A DNA stretch of 64,000 nucleotides from Paenibacillus hunanensis (GCF_014645615.1 NZ_BMMB01000003.1:496001-560000), one strand, 5' to 3'; shown: positions 36,160-46,470, counted from the first letter of the stretch. The notes: a model not told the origin generated them from the sequence alone. Program-made: numbers and translations.

Positions 36160-37338
36160 CTACCGTATAATCTCACCAATCCATTCTGCTAGGCGATTGG
36201 GAGTAATCGCAGCCACATTCGCTCCCATATCCGTAAGCCTGCGTGCAGCGTTACGATCATACACTGCTGTGCCTTCATAATTAAGCGCGGGTAGTACAAT
36301 CAAGCGGCTTCCTGCATCCAAAATATCCTTACATGCCGCATACATGCTCTGAATCGGATAACCTTCCTCCAGGTCGCTAACCAGCACGACAATCGTTCGT
36401 GCCGGATTCTCAATCAGCTTTTCACTATAGCGTAGCGCCTTGGCGATATGTGTACCGCCGCCAAGCTGAACACTCATCAGTAGATCAACCGGATCTTCAA
36501 GGCGGCCGCTCAGATCAACCACCTCGGTATCAAAAATGATCAGATGCGTTCGCAATGTCTCCAGTCGATAGAAGATACTCGCCATCACCGCGCTATAAAT
36601 GACTGAATCCATCATACTTCCGCTCTCATCCACAGCGATCACAATATTCCAGCGATTATGCTGCTGTAGATTGCCATCAAAGTAGAGCTTATCAATAACG
36701 AGTCTGCGCCGATCACGATCATAATTTTTCAAATTACGTTGAATCGTTTTTTTGAAATTCAGATTGCGAAGCGAACGTGTACGACTCGCGGTATAGCGAT
36801 TACGTTTCCCTATAATACTGGCTCGTACTTCCTGCTCTAGCTGGCGCCGAAGCTGCTCGACTACCTGCCTGACGATCTCACGCGCACTACGCAATATCTC
36901 GCCCTTCATGCGGCCTTTGAACTGCATAATATTTTTGAGCAACGCCATATTAGGCTCCATGGATTCTAATACCTTTTTATCAAATAAAATCTCACTCAAG
37001 CCATAGCGATCCAATGCCTGCTTTTCTAGAATTTCGACCGTTTCGCTTGGAAACAGGCGGCGCACATGATCCAGCCAGCGCGGCACCGTCAATTGCGAAT
37101 CGCCGCACCCTCCACCACGTCCTCGCTCCCGGTATCCTTGCGCTTCTCCATATTCACGATCATATAGATAACCGAGCACCTCATCTAGCTCTTGATACTG
37201 AAAGTGGTCAGCGTCATAACTACCCCCACCGGCCTCACGGAGTGATTCCTCTGCTGCTTCACCGAGCAGTAAACGCCATCGATTCAGTGTCTGGCGATTC
37301 TCCTGCTCCTCAGTCCCCTGATCTGACGGATTCGTCAT
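36160..37338 (-). CDS. VWA-domain protein (YehP-like)
   Basis: The 392-aa protein has an acidic/Gly-rich N-terminal part, a coiled helical middle, and a C-terminal von Willebrand A domain with the MIDAS motif DESGS at 237-241 and GGGTH near 295, expected to bind a divalent metal and a partner protein. VWA proteins of this kind pair with MoxR AAA+ ATPases, which remodel the target they hold. The gene begins 36 bases after the DUF5682 stop, so they are co-transcribed. Confidence 0.88.
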   Translation of the reverse strand: MTNPSDQGTEEQENRQTLNRWRLLLGEAAEESLREAGGGSYDADHFQYQELDEVLGYLYDREYGEAQGYRERGRGGGCGDSQLTVPRWLDHVRRLFPSETVEILEKQALDRYGLSEILFDKKVLESMEPNMALLKNIMQFKGRMKGEILRSAREIVRQVVEQLRRQLEQEVRASIIGKRNRYTASRTRSLRNLNFKKTIQRNLKNYDRDRRRLVIDKLYFDGNLQQHNRWNIVIAVDESGSMMDSVIYSAVMASIFYRLETLRTHLIIFDTEVVDLSGRLEDPVDLLMSVQLGGGTHIAKALRYSEKLIENPARTIVVLVSDLEEGYPIQSMYAACKDILDAGSRLIVLPALNYEGTAVYDRNAARRLTDMGANVAAITPNRLAEWIGEIIR

Positions 37339-37374
37339 GCTGTTCCTCCTTTCTCCACCGAGTTCCTCAGCCAG

Positions 37375-40014
37375 CTACAGTAATCCCCAGCGTGCCAGCT
37401 CCTGTCGGATCGCCTTATCTGTCGCCTGTGCATGTAACAATACTTCCTCATCTAGCCCCGGTTCATCCAGTGCCTGCTCAGATTCACCCAATAGCTCCGC
37501 AGCACGCGTAGCAATCGTTCGGGTCTCGGCTGGTGTGAAGAAGGTAAATGCCATTCTTAGCTCGGGAATCATACGTACAAAGTCATCATGTGATAATCGT
37601 GCTAGCATACTATTCAGCTCGTTCAATAGCTCCTTATCATACAAAAAAGCATCTCGCGCCGCTGCAAATACACCCTGCAAGTAAGCAGCTGTATGCGCCA
37701 TTTGCTGAGGCGTTCCGCGCATATAGCTTCTAGCTCGATCTGTGATCTCTGAAGCTGGCAGCATACCTGCTCGAGATAAGATCGCGACCGATACTCCTTC
37801 CAGAGAAGCAGGTAATCCCGTTCGCTCTAATAGCTCCTGCAATCGATCATATAGCGGCTCGGATGCAAAGCTGGCAGTACCTGTCATCGCGAGCATATGT
37901 AGCTGCTTGAGCGACTGCACAACCTGCGCCTGGTCATCCGGATGCACATGCTCCAGCGTATCCATAGCAGCTACCGTATGCTGATAGGCTTCCTCCAGCA
38001 GCTCTGGCAAGCCTGCATCGCCCTCTAAGCCTAACAACCGTCGATGCTCATACATACGCTCTAGCAGTACAAGTGCCTCGGATAAAGATAAAAAGCTACC
38101 ATCCTGACGCAAAGCTCGCCGTGTATGCTGGAGCAATCCATCCACACTATGCTCCAATCCCATAAGCAATGCGCGCAATAACCAGCGTGTTGCCTGTCCG
38201 CTATGCTGCTCTGGAAGCTCTGCAACAATCGTTTCCAATCTTCGAGTCGCGGCGGCGGCGATTGTACCGCCATAGATCGAATTTTCAATCAAGCGTGCCT
38301 CGGTAAATGAAGAATACGAATACGTCCATGTCTCGCGCATCAGATTAATATCGCGATAAGCTACCCAATCGGGGCCGGATTCAAATACAGCTAGCTCTGT
38401 ACCGAGAAAAGTCATGCAATGAAAAAGACGGCTGATCTGCCGATGTTGCGGACGCGTGTACAGATCAAGCACCTTTTTGTGTCGACCGGTAAATTGTAGC
38501 TTGAGCTTGCAAGCTGTTGCCTGCTTTTTAAAGTCCTCTACAATCGGGACAGCAAATGGATTACTTGCCACTTCGCCGATCTGGTTGCCTGTCAGTAGCT
38601 GCTGTAATCGTTGAAGGGGCTGTACAGCGACCAGCGTCTCTTCGCCTTTAATGAAGCAGGAGGTCACACCATCCAGTAGCTCATATACACTGCCCTCCGG
38701 CTTGCCGCGAATAGCAGCCAGACCTTGCAGCATACTATACGCTTCAATTGCATCGCTGGTGGACACTTCGGCTTCGCCTTGACGCAGCTCTTTCATTAAT
38801 ACCGATAACAAGCGAATCGCCGTCTGCTGTCCCGGCTGTGTGATGCCCTTTTGCATCCTCGTCCATACCTCATCATAGTAGGCAACATAGGGCATTCCGC
38901 TAGCATAGCCATTGAGCCGATCGGCTTCCTCGAAGGTGTATACCATCGGATAGATTTGCTCCTTGATCGGCTTGGCTGGCTGATTACGCTTACTACCCTG
39001 CTTCGATATTTTGGTTTTGGTAGTAATACGAGTAGGTGATACGATGTCTTGCTGTGACGGATTGTTTCGAGCTGTGATAGAGCTTGCATGTACATATTGT
39101 TCTTCTTGCAGCTCAAGTAATCCCAGTGTATGAAATCCCCCCGTGATAACCAGCACCCGTTTATATTGCTGGCGCGCCGCTTCAATATGCTGTAGCATAT
39201 GTCGCTCGCGTGCCAGCGTGCCATCCTGCTCCAGCTGCTCTGATGTATAGCATAGTCTGGATAGCGAGCAATACAGAAATATTTCCTCAATATAATGTTC
39301 GGTTACCGCATTCGTAGCTCCCGCTTCAAACCAGCGATCCCACAGCTCATCAAAGCTTCGACAATGCAGCGCCGTACATAATCGATGCATAAACGACGAG
39401 CTTGTTAGCAACGTCTCATCCTGATACGAGTTTCCCTGTTCAGTAGCATGCTCCTGTGACTTCTCATCCTCTGATTGCTGTTCCTTATGTAGCGTTTGCG
39501 GAGCACGATAATTCAGATCGATAAACGAAGCCTTGATTCCTCGTCTTGCTGCTTCACAGATCGCAATATATTCCGGTGAACACGCAAGCATGGGAAAATA
39601 GAATGCACCTCGTTCTTCTCCCTGCTCATATGTATAGTACAGACTGACCGGTGTTCGAGTCGCTGGATCAGCCAGTACCGGAATCAGCGGATTGCCCGCT
39701 TCCGGGCCTTCGATCAAAATGACCTCTGGCTCATACTCAGCAATCGTCCGCAATAGATGATGCGAGCAGCCCGGACTATGATGCCGAATCGGCATATAAA
39801 GTACTCCTGCCTCGCGATTAAACACCTGCTGTCGAAACAACTGCTCCAGCCACTGCCGCTCATCCGCAGTCGTCAATTGAAGATTAACTAAACTCTCATC
39901 CGACTGTATACCAGGCGAAGTATTGTCTAATCGTGCTGCACCTTCATTTGATATAGAAGCGCTCACTGATTGATCAGGTTGCTGTTGATTGGGTTGCTGC
40001 GGTACACCATTCAT
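37375..40014 (-). CDS. DUF5682 protein (YehM-like)
   Basis: The 879-aa protein's N-terminal section matches the family start, YMPIRHHSPGCSHHLLRTIAEYEPEVILIEGPE. It has a His-rich entry and an EGP motif reminiscent of ChaN/TraB-type folds, with RVLVITGGFHTLGLL near residue 300. The reaction is unknown. A poly-Gln/Asn N-terminus of about 40 residues is poorly conserved-looking. GTG 40017 and ATG 40014 are both possible. GGAGG is six and nine bases away. It lies 42 bases downstream of the MoxR ATPase gene. Confidence 0.82.
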   Translation of the reverse strand: MNGVPQQPNQQQPDQSVSASISNEGAARLDNTSPGIQSDESLVNLQLTTADERQWLEQLFRQQVFNREAGVLYMPIRHHSPGCSHHLLRTIAEYEPEVILIEGPEAGNPLIPVLADPATRTPVSLYYTYEQGEERGAFYFPMLACSPEYIAICEAARRGIKASFIDLNYRAPQTLHKEQQSEDEKSQEHATEQGNSYQDETLLTSSSFMHRLCTALHCRSFDELWDRWFEAGATNAVTEHYIEEIFLYCSLSRLCYTSEQLEQDGTLARERHMLQHIEAARQQYKRVLVITGGFHTLGLLELQEEQYVHASSITARNNPSQQDIVSPTRITTKTKISKQGSKRNQPAKPIKEQIYPMVYTFEEADRLNGYASGMPYVAYYDEVWTRMQKGITQPGQQTAIRLLSVLMKELRQGEAEVSTSDAIEAYSMLQGLAAIRGKPEGSVYELLDGVTSCFIKGEETLVAVQPLQRLQQLLTGNQIGEVASNPFAVPIVEDFKKQATACKLKLQFTGRHKKVLDLYTRPQHRQISRLFHCMTFLGTELAVFESGPDWVAYRDINLMRETWTYSYSSFTEARLIENSIYGGTIAAAATRRLETIVAELPEQHSGQATRWLLRALLMGLEHSVDGLLQHTRRALRQDGSFLSLSEALVLLERMYEHRRLLGLEGDAGLPELLEEAYQHTVAAMDTLEHVHPDDQAQVVQSLKQLHMLAMTGTASFASEPLYDRLQELLERTGLPASLEGVSVAILSRAGMLPASEITDRARSYMRGTPQQMAHTAAYLQGVFAAARDAFLYDKELLNELNSMLARLSHDDFVRMIPELRMAFTFFTPAETRTIATRAAELLGESEQALDEPGLDEEVLLHAQATDKAIRQELARWGLL

Positions 40015-40056
40015 CACTATTCACCTCCATACTGCAATCGGTATAGCTTGTAGCGA

Positions 40057-41163
40057 TCAAATCCATTTTTTAGCTTCATAGTAAGCTGTCCAGATCGGAT
40101 CCTGTCCTGCACGCTCCTTCACGACTCTGGAAAAATAGGTTTTGAGTGCACCCAGATCCTTTTCATCTTCTTTTGCCACCGTACCGAGCATATTCTGTAC
40201 AAGTCGATCCATCGTTACGCCACCATTTTCATAATAATAGGAGGTCATTGCGCTCTGTACATAGACGGATACCGCTTCAGCTGTACTCATCACGGATTGG
40301 GGAATATCGATCTTATAGCCTTCTTTTGTTTTGCCTGTGCGAAGCTCCATAAAGGTCGTTGCCAGCAGCTCTACCACTTCACGCTCTACTGGAATATCAA
40401 TACCGCTATGCAGCAATAAATTATGCGCCTGTGCCTCGATAATCTGAGCTTCCATTTTTACATTACCAATCGGCTTCACCGTCTCAAAGTTAAAACGACG
40501 CTTGAGTGCGCTACTCATCTCATTTACGCCTTTATCGCGAATATTGGCAGTTCCGATCACATTAAAGCCCGGCTTGGCAAATAACACACCGCCATCCAGC
40601 TCAGGAATATTCATCACTTTATCACTTAAAATACTGATTAGACTGTCCTGCGCTTCGGACGGACAGCGTGTAATTTCTTCAAATCGGGTCACTACGCCAT
40701 GCTTCATACCATGATAGAGTGGAGACGGTACAAGCGCCTGCTCAGAAGGTCCTTTATCCAGCAGCATCGCATAATTCCACGAATACTTGATCATATCCTC
40801 GGTCGTACCTGCCGTACCTTGAATCGTATTGGTGCTTGTACCGGAGATCGCGGCTGACAGTAGCTCGCTTAACATCGTCTTCGCTGTTCCCGGCTCGCCG
40901 ACTAGCATCAGTCCGCGGTTACCCGCTAGCGTAACGATCGCGCGCTCGATCAAAATATCATTCCCATAAAACTTCCGTGTGATCGGCACCTGTTCTCCGT
41001 CAAGCAAAGCAGGTCGATCCCGTCCAATAATAAAATCTCGTATGTATGCAGGTGATAGCTGCCAGTTTGGTGGACGCTTCCCTCCATCCTCCTGACGTAA
41101 TGCCTGTAATTCCTTATCATAAAGCACCTCGGCAGGCGGCTTCATCATCTCATTCATGACCAT
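40057..41163 (-). CDS. MoxR-family AAA+ ATPase (YehL-like)
   Basis: The 368-aa ATPase has Walker A GEPGTAKT at residues 89-96, a Walker B region GVVTRFEEI, sensor 1 at NVIGTANIRDKG and an arginine finger region in ALKRRFNFE. MoxR ATPases act as chaperones that remodel partners, usually together with a VWA protein, here encoded two genes on. The frame begins at 41187 but includes the ribosome site GGAGG, so the ATG at 41163 is chosen. It is the first gene of the set, and a strong terminator lies upstream. Confidence 0.9.
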   Translation of the reverse strand: MVMNEMMKPPAEVLYDKELQALRQEDGGKRPPNWQLSPAYIRDFIIGRDRPALLDGEQVPITRKFYGNDILIERAIVTLAGNRGLMLVGEPGTAKTMLSELLSAAISGTSTNTIQGTAGTTEDMIKYSWNYAMLLDKGPSEQALVPSPLYHGMKHGVVTRFEEITRCPSEAQDSLISILSDKVMNIPELDGGVLFAKPGFNVIGTANIRDKGVNEMSSALKRRFNFETVKPIGNVKMEAQIIEAQAHNLLLHSGIDIPVEREVVELLATTFMELRTGKTKEGYKIDIPQSVMSTAEAVSVYVQSAMTSYYYENGGVTMDRLVQNMLGTVAKEDEKDLGALKTYFSRVVKERAGQDPIWTAYYEAKKWI

Positions 41164-41354
41164 ACTCCCCTCCAGTAACAAGATCATATGTTCCCTTTTT
41201 TTGCTCTTATTCTACCATATCTAACATGGCAAAGCGAATAACAGCAAGCGTTCTCCACAAAAATAAGCCAAAAGACCTGAGGTATTTTCTATTTTTATAC
41301 TGTATCGCTATGGGTGAGCGCCTGAGCATGCAGTAAGCACGAACAGTAGAATAA

Positions 41355-41390
41355 TAAAAAAAGGCTATCGAACGCACCCGATAGCCTTTT
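41355..41390. terminator. Bidirectional-looking terminator
   Basis: AAAAGGCTATCG pairs with CGATAGCCTTTT with an eight-base loop and A/T runs on both sides. It lies about 70 bases after the stop of the MATE gene (minus strand) and insulates the MoxR set. Confidence 0.85.
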
Positions 41391-41459
41391 CAACACGATA
41401 TCCAGTCTTATTTGATTTTAATAGTACACATCCACCTTTACTTGTATTTCTCCATACTT

Positions 41460-42887
41460 TTAGCTTGTCGATTCCGCACGCTCTGATATCTGACCGATCA
41501 ACCTTTTCTCCAGCCCCGGCACATACATCACCAGAAACACAGAACGCCCAACCGCAAATAACAGAAAGCTAATCCATAATCCATGATTACCGTACAGTGG
41601 CACTAGAATCCAGCATGCAAGCACATACAGCAGCAAAGCCAGCAGCATCGAGTTACGCACAGGTGCTGTTAACGTCATGCCTGTGAAGATACCATAAAAC
41701 ACCAGACCAAAGCCTGCACAGATCGGAAATAACAATAACCAGCCATTATAAGCAAGCGCCAGGCTGATCACTGCTTCGTTATCGCTAAACAGACGAACCA
41801 ACAGCTCGCGCCCCACTCCATAAATAAGCGTAAGCAGTAGCGCTGTGAGCAACGTCCATGTTCGTGTGAGCTGCAAGCTGCGGCGAAGCAAGCCTGAATC
41901 TCCAGCCCCCTTTGCCCGTCCAGCATAGATCGAGCTTGCATTCGCAAATCCGTCAAAGAAGTATGCCATCATATAATGCAGCTGAATTAGAATTGAATTC
42001 GCTGCTAGTAGCTCCGGCCCAAAAGCAGTGCTCTGTGCGGTGAAAATGTTGAACATCGCCAGCAGACAAATCGTGCGTACAAGCAGATCTCCATTAGCAC
42101 GGAACATAGGCAGCAGACTACTCCATGCAAACAGACCCTTCCAGCGAACAAGCGCCAGCTGCATATAAGGAGAACGCCATACAAACCATAATCCTGCAAT
42201 CAGGGCAATGCCTTCCGCAAATAATGTGGCTGCTGCTACACCAGTTACGCCAAAATGTAACCCTTGTGCAAACCAGATCGCTAGCGCCATATTCAGCACA
42301 TTCATCGAAATCTGTACGATCAGGGTCTGCCGAATATGCGACATGCCCATTAACCAGCCAATCAATACATAGTTAAGCAGTGTAATCGGTGCGCCCCAGA
42401 TGCGAATATGAAAATAGACGCCTGCCCAGTGCGCAACATTAGCATCTGGACGCATCAACCATAATGCCCCTTTAAAGATCGGCACCTGCAAAACGATAAA
42501 ACAAAGTCCGATCACCAGCGCAATCGCCAGCGGACGAAGTAAATCATCCGCTCCTGCACGTAGATCATCCTTGCCTCTCGCCTGTGCTGCAAAGCCCGAT
42601 GTACTTACTCGCAAAAAGCCAAACAGCCAGTACATCGTATTAAAAATCAAAGTCCCGATCGCCGTTCCACCTAGATAGGCTGGATCGAACAAATGCCCAA
42701 CGACAGCGGTATCGACCAGACCGAGTAACGGAGTCGTAATCGTAGACACAATCAGCGGTAAGCTGAGCATCAAATAATCACGATGCGTGGGTGAAGGCTG
42801 CTTGATGATGGTATTCAGCTCCCTTGCTTGAACATATGTAAAGAGACAATCCATACCGAGTATAATCGATTTCGTTTCATTCGACAA
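41460..42887 (-). CDS. MATE-family multidrug/DinF-like exporter
   Basis: The 475-aa membrane protein has about twelve spans and the DinF-branch MATE motif LPLIVSTITTPLLGLVDTAVVGH near the N-terminus. It would export drugs or metabolites using a cation gradient. The start is uncertain: the longest frame begins with TTG at 42887, but TTGTCG, a 17-bp spacer and TATACT lie across this codon and look like the promoter, so translation probably begins nearer residues 12-36. No clear ribosome site is found there. Confidence 0.85.
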   Translation of the reverse strand: MSNETKSIILGMDCLFTYVQARELNTIIKQPSPTHRDYLMLSLPLIVSTITTPLLGLVDTAVVGHLFDPAYLGGTAIGTLIFNTMYWLFGFLRVSTSGFAAQARGKDDLRAGADDLLRPLAIALVIGLCFIVLQVPIFKGALWLMRPDANVAHWAGVYFHIRIWGAPITLLNYVLIGWLMGMSHIRQTLIVQISMNVLNMALAIWFAQGLHFGVTGVAAATLFAEGIALIAGLWFVWRSPYMQLALVRWKGLFAWSSLLPMFRANGDLLVRTICLLAMFNIFTAQSTAFGPELLAANSILIQLHYMMAYFFDGFANASSIYAGRAKGAGDSGLLRRSLQLTRTWTLLTALLLTLIYGVGRELLVRLFSDNEAVISLALAYNGWLLLFPICAGFGLVFYGIFTGMTLTAPVRNSMLLALLLYVLACWILVPLYGNHGLWISFLLFAVGRSVFLVMYVPGLEKRLIGQISERAESTS

Positions 42888-43301
42888 AAAAATTATGATT
42901 TATTTAATAATTAGACACAGATGTACAAATTGTTACAATTACTCAACCAAAACTATAAAATTTCTTAAAATTTTACCGAAATATGATCTAATCACGAGTG
43001 ATATTTAATGTTTATTAGTAATATAGTCATGATTCCTTTTGACTACAACTGTTTAATGATGGTTGTAATGATCTTAATTATTTCTTCATAATTAAGATGT
43101 TTCCATAAAAAAATGCACCGCTAACACCGATATATGTCCAGAAAGGAGTTCATTTCCATTTTCTATACATTGACATCTACCCTCATTGATCAGAGCGCTC
43201 ATATCAATGAATGATGACAGATATGTATTATATTTTACATGACTCATTTAACCTATCATTATTTATGGCTTGATTCATTTTATAATTGGAGCTGATCATT
43301 C
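42888..43301. other. AT-rich divergent promoter region
   Basis: About 410 bases between the MATE gene and the chemotaxis receptor gene. The candidate sigma-D promoter at 43106 is the only assignable element. A ribosome-site-like AAAGGAG at 43142 has no start codon after it. Confidence 0.5.
43106..43133 (+). promoter_or_regulatory. Candidate sigma-D (motility) promoter
   Basis: TAAA, 16 bases, then ACCGATAT. This resembles the Bacillus sigma-D consensus TAAA-N15-GCCGATAA. The A-run allows a 15-base spacing as well. It lies about 170 bases before the chemotaxis receptor start, and such receptors are typical sigma-D targets. Confidence 0.45.
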
Positions 43302-45002
43302 TTGAAAAATATATCAGTGAGAACAAAAATCCTAATTTTTATCGTTATCAATCTACTTATTATGGCCGTACTCGGCATCAATAGCTTTACCTCAACTAGC
43401 CGTATGGCTAATCTCGCCTCAGATATGTACACCAAGCATCTAAACTCCATCGTTTTATTCGATCAAAACATTTCTAATTATAGCTTAAATGAAATTCGCT
43501 TACTGCGTATGCTGGATGGCTCCTTCAATGAAAGTCAGTCCGAGCTAACTCAAAAAATCAATGCCACGACTCAAAACACGGATCAAACGTATGCTATTTT
43601 AGATAAAATCTCATTTGATCAAACGAACAAAGCTTTATACGACAAAGTCAAAGCGGCAGATGCACGCTTTGATGCTGCTCAACAAAGTATGATTGATGCA
43701 ATCAGCAAAAATCAAAAGGATGCAGCACGTCAGGCCTATGGCGATCTACGAACTATTCGTTTAGAGCTGAGTGCAGATACAGATCAGCTTCGGAAAAATA
43801 TGGTCACCGGAGCAAGTGAGAGCAACGCCAATGCAGATGCTACATTTAAGCGCTCTATGATCACGGTAGGAACTATTCTGGCAGCAGGGCTTATTCTCGC
43901 CCTGATTATTGGACTGTGGATTGTCAGTCTAATCGCGAAGCCGCTTCGTCAAATTCAGGACTTGATGGGTCGCGCTGCTGAGCAGGATTTTACGGTGATG
44001 TCTACGTATGAATCCAGAGATGAGATTGGTAAAGTCTCAGCTGCATTTAATACGCTCGTCACTAACATCCGTAAATTGATCAAAAACATTGATGAAAGTG
44101 CCCTGACGCTCTCTGCTTCCTCTGAAGAGCTTACAGCGAGCGCCGATCAGACTGCACGCGCTTCTTCGCATATCGCGTCTTCGTCTGGCGAACTTTCGAC
44201 TGGCTTCAATTCACAAACAACGACCGTTATTCAGGTCAATGAGGCTGTTAATCAAATGGCTGGTCGTATGAGTGACATTGCTGGCTCCGCTTCCAGTGTG
44301 GAAGGCATGACAGGTACGATGAAGCAAACCGCTGCACAAGGTCAGCAGGAGGTTAGTGGGATTCAAACCCGTATTCAGAAGCTCTCTGGAGATATTCATG
44401 ATACATTGCAAGTGCTCACCAATCTGAACGGCAAGTCCGAGCAGATCGGCTTCGCTTCTTCCGCTATTCAGCAAATCGCTCGTCAAACGAATCTACTGGC
44501 ACTCAACGCTTCAATCGAAGCTGCACGTGCAGGTGAATCCGGTCGTGGCTTTGCCGTAGTGGCAGATGAGATTCGTAAGCTTGCTGAAAGTGCTGCCGAT
44601 GCATCTACAACGATCAGCAGCTTGATTGAGGATGTACAGGCAGAGAGCAATCATGCTGTAGAGCAGATTCAGGAATCAGTAGAAAGCGTGCAGGCAAGTG
44701 TAAGCAGCAGTCAACAGGTTAGCGAAGCGTTCACCGCGATCGAGCAATCAGTTCTGCATACAGCCGAGCAGGTGAATGTAGCAGGTCAGCTGATCCGTGA
44801 TACGAATACACAATCCCAGTCGATCGCTGAAGCGATGGAGCATCTGAGTGCATTATCCCAGCAAGGGGCTGCTGGCATTGAAGAGATGAATGCCGCAAGT
44901 GAAGAACAATTGTCCACAATGGAGGATGTAGCTTCGTCTGCACGTCACCTGTCCACGCTTGCTGAACAGCTGCAACAGCTTGTCGCTAACTGTAAGGTAT
45001 AA
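43302..45002 (+). CDS. Methyl-accepting chemotaxis protein
   Basis: The 566-aa receptor has a membrane span at about 8-30, a four-helix-bundle sensor (about 31-185), a second span at about 187-210, HAMP (about 211-265), and a signalling domain whose hairpin tip reads [35 protein letters not shown] sequence near residue 390. It controls CheA kinase according to an unknown ligand. The start is TTG, with GGAG ten bases before it. A candidate sigma-D promoter and a downstream terminator make it a single-gene unit. Confidence 0.93.
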   Translation: MKNISVRTKILIFIVINLLIMAVLGINSFTSTSRMANLASDMYTKHLNSIVLFDQNISNYSLNEIRLLRMLDGSFNESQSELTQKINATTQNTDQTYAILDKISFDQTNKALYDKVKAADARFDAAQQSMIDAISKNQKDAARQAYGDLRTIRLELSADTDQLRKNMVTGASESNANADATFKRSMITVGTILAAGLILALIIGLWIVSLIAKPLRQIQDLMGRAAEQDFTVMSTYESRDEIGKVSAAFNTLVTNIRKLIKNIDESALTLSASSEELTASADQTARASSHIASSSGELSTGFNSQTTTVIQVNEAVNQMAGRMSDIAGSASSVEGMTGTMKQTAAQGQQEVSGIQTRIQKLSGDIHDTLQVLTNLNGKSEQIGFASSAIQQIARQTNLLALNASIEAARAGESGRGFAVVADEIRKLAESAADASTTISSLIEDVQAESNHAVEQIQESVESVQASVSSSQQVSEAFTAIEQSVLHTAEQVNVAGQLIRDTNTQSQSIAEAMEHLSALSQQGAAGIEEMNAASEEQLSTMEDVASSARHLSTLAEQLQQLVANCKV

Positions 45003-45123
45003 TGATCGCATTAGATTCGCAGATTGATATGAATATCGATTAGGCAAGTGGATACCTATGCCTAGCTTGATCGTACCTGATAATTATAGATTACCACTGC
45101 GGTTTACCATACGATGCAAACGC

Positions 45124-45169
45124 CAAACAGCCAGCTTTCTCCAATCTAGTGGAGGAAGCTGGCTGTTTG
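45124..45169. terminator. Strong bidirectional terminator
   Basis: A 19-bp stem, CAAACAGCCAGCTTTCTCC with its near-perfect complement and an eight-base loop, lies between the chemotaxis gene and the convergent flavoprotein gene. Confidence 0.85.
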
Positions 45170-45213
45170 TTAATGACATAATGCTTGTACGCATCGTACT
45201 CCGTATACGCGCG

Positions 45214-45804
45214 TTATGCGTGTGGGAACAATTCTTTTACTGTCGTATTCACTTGGCTCAAAAGCTGCTCATACCCTGCTGCATCCAAATAGCCAATACT
45301 GCCCAGGAATAGATGCCCTACTGCTTCGATACCGACAAAGCCGAAAATTCCTGCATCCGTTGTCATTCGCATCCCTTCCGTCATGCCGATCTGATCATAG
45401 ATATCATTCGGCGTACCGTGGGTGCTGATCATAAAGCCCTGTTTGCCCTTCAGTAGCTGTACAACACCAGTTTCATCCGACGCATAAGCAAATCCATAGG
45501 AAAATACACGATCCACATAGCCCTTCAAAATTGCAGGTAACCCCGCCCACCACACGGGATAAATAAATGTGATCACATCCGCAGCACGAACATACTCCTG
45601 TTCTGTCTGAATGTCTGCTGGTATATGGCCTGCACGCATCGCTTCACTATCCTTCGGTGTGAATACCGGATCAAACTGAAGTGCATACAGATCACGTACG
45701 ACCACCTCATGCCCCTGCTCTTTCAGAGCATGCACCGTTGTTTCGAGAATAGAATGATTCAAGCTTTGTGTATTCGAATGAGCGTAAACGATCAAATGCT
45801 TCAT
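45214..45804 (-). CDS. NAD(P)H dehydrogenase (quinone)-like flavodoxin-fold protein
   Basis: The 196-aa protein of the NQO1/KefF/MdaB superfamily has HLIVYAHSNTQSLNHSI at the flavin phosphate loop, FIYPVWWAGLPAILKGYVDRVFSYGFAY around residues 78-105, and STHGTPNDIY near the isoalloxazine site. It would bind FMN or FAD and reduce quinones or azo/nitro compounds. ATG 45804 follows GGAGG. The longer frame from 45843 contains that site. It shares an operator palindrome with the MarR gene upstream, so both belong to one regulon. Confidence 0.9.
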   Translation of the reverse strand: MKHLIVYAHSNTQSLNHSILETTVHALKEQGHEVVVRDLYALQFDPVFTPKDSEAMRAGHIPADIQTEQEYVRAADVITFIYPVWWAGLPAILKGYVDRVFSYGFAYASDETGVVQLLKGKQGFMISTHGTPNDIYDQIGMTEGMRMTTDAGIFGFVGIEAVGHLFLGSIGYLDAAGYEQLLSQVNTTVKELFPHA

Positions 45805-45862
45805 TGTCCATTCCTCCATAAAATAAGATATAAAAATAAGCATAGACGATCCTCATCAAAAT

Positions 45863-45874
45863 ATAGACATCTAT
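45863..45874. promoter_or_regulatory. MarR operator candidate, copy 1
   Basis: ATAGACATCTAT, a near-perfect palindrome, stands about 60 bases before the flavoprotein start. The same 12-mer occurs in the MarR promoter. Confidence 0.65.
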
Positions 45875-46003
45875 GTATTTCACAAAAAAATATAGCCTTA
45901 TGACCCCAATAGCATCTCGATCACACTCGATCCATTTCGCGAACACTGCATCTTGTCAGATTGGTTCACTTCCAAACAAATTCAGGAGCGACAAGCGCCT
46001 CGC

Positions 46004-46435
46004 CTAACGCTCCGAAACTCTGCTTAAAATAACAGCAAGCATCTGCTCTAGCTGCTCCTGCTGCTCTTCTGTAAATCCGTCATATACAGCTGCATTCACA
46101 GTCGCGGAAATACGGTGAAAAAGCGGCTCCAGCTCTCTTCCCTTTTCAGTAAGATAAATGAGTGTGATGCGGCTATCGTCTTGACTCTTTACCCGCTCGA
46201 CATAACCCAATCGAGCTAATTTATCGACGAGTACCGTGACGGTTGGCTGTTTGCGATGAATTTTCTCTGCTAGTTCTTTGACAGAAAGTCCATTTTTTTG
46301 ATACAGAAACACTAGAATATCACCATGTGAGGGTACAATTCCTTCAACACCATGTTGCTCTAGCTCAAAAACAATAAGTCGATGCAGTTCATCACGAATT
46401 TTACTAATGATCGATGTGGCATAATATTTAGGCAT
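46004..46435 (-). CDS. MarR-family transcriptional regulator
   Basis: The 143-aa winged-helix repressor has a recognition helix at LAEKIHRKQPTVTVLVDKLARLGYVERV (about residues 55-82), followed by the wing with DDSRITLIYLTEKG. It likely represses itself and the flavoprotein gene, perhaps releasing DNA on exposure to quinones or oxidants. The frame opens at 46456, but that codon lies in the promoter spacer. ATG 46435 falls at the predicted transcription start, so the mRNA may be leaderless. Confidence 0.88.
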   Translation of the reverse strand: MPKYYATSIISKIRDELHRLIVFELEQHGVEGIVPSHGDILVFLYQKNGLSVKELAEKIHRKQPTVTVLVDKLARLGYVERVKSQDDSRITLIYLTEKGRELEPLFHRISATVNAAVYDGFTEEQQEQLEQMLAVILSRVSER

Positions 46436-46441
46436 GAATTC

Positions 46442-46470
46442 ATTATACATAGACATCTATGCATTTGCAA
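46442..46470 (-). promoter_or_regulatory. MarR gene promoter with operator in the spacer
   Basis: On the minus strand TTGCAA (46465-46470), a 17-bp spacer and TATAAT (46442-46447) form a near-consensus sigma-A promoter. The palindrome ATAGACATCTAT (46449-46460) fills the spacer, so bound MarR would block polymerase. Confidence 0.75.
46449..46460. promoter_or_regulatory. MarR operator candidate, copy 2
   Basis: It is identical to the 12-mer at 45863-45874, here inside the MarR promoter spacer. Two exact copies in front of two adjacent genes support a shared regulator. Confidence 0.7.
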
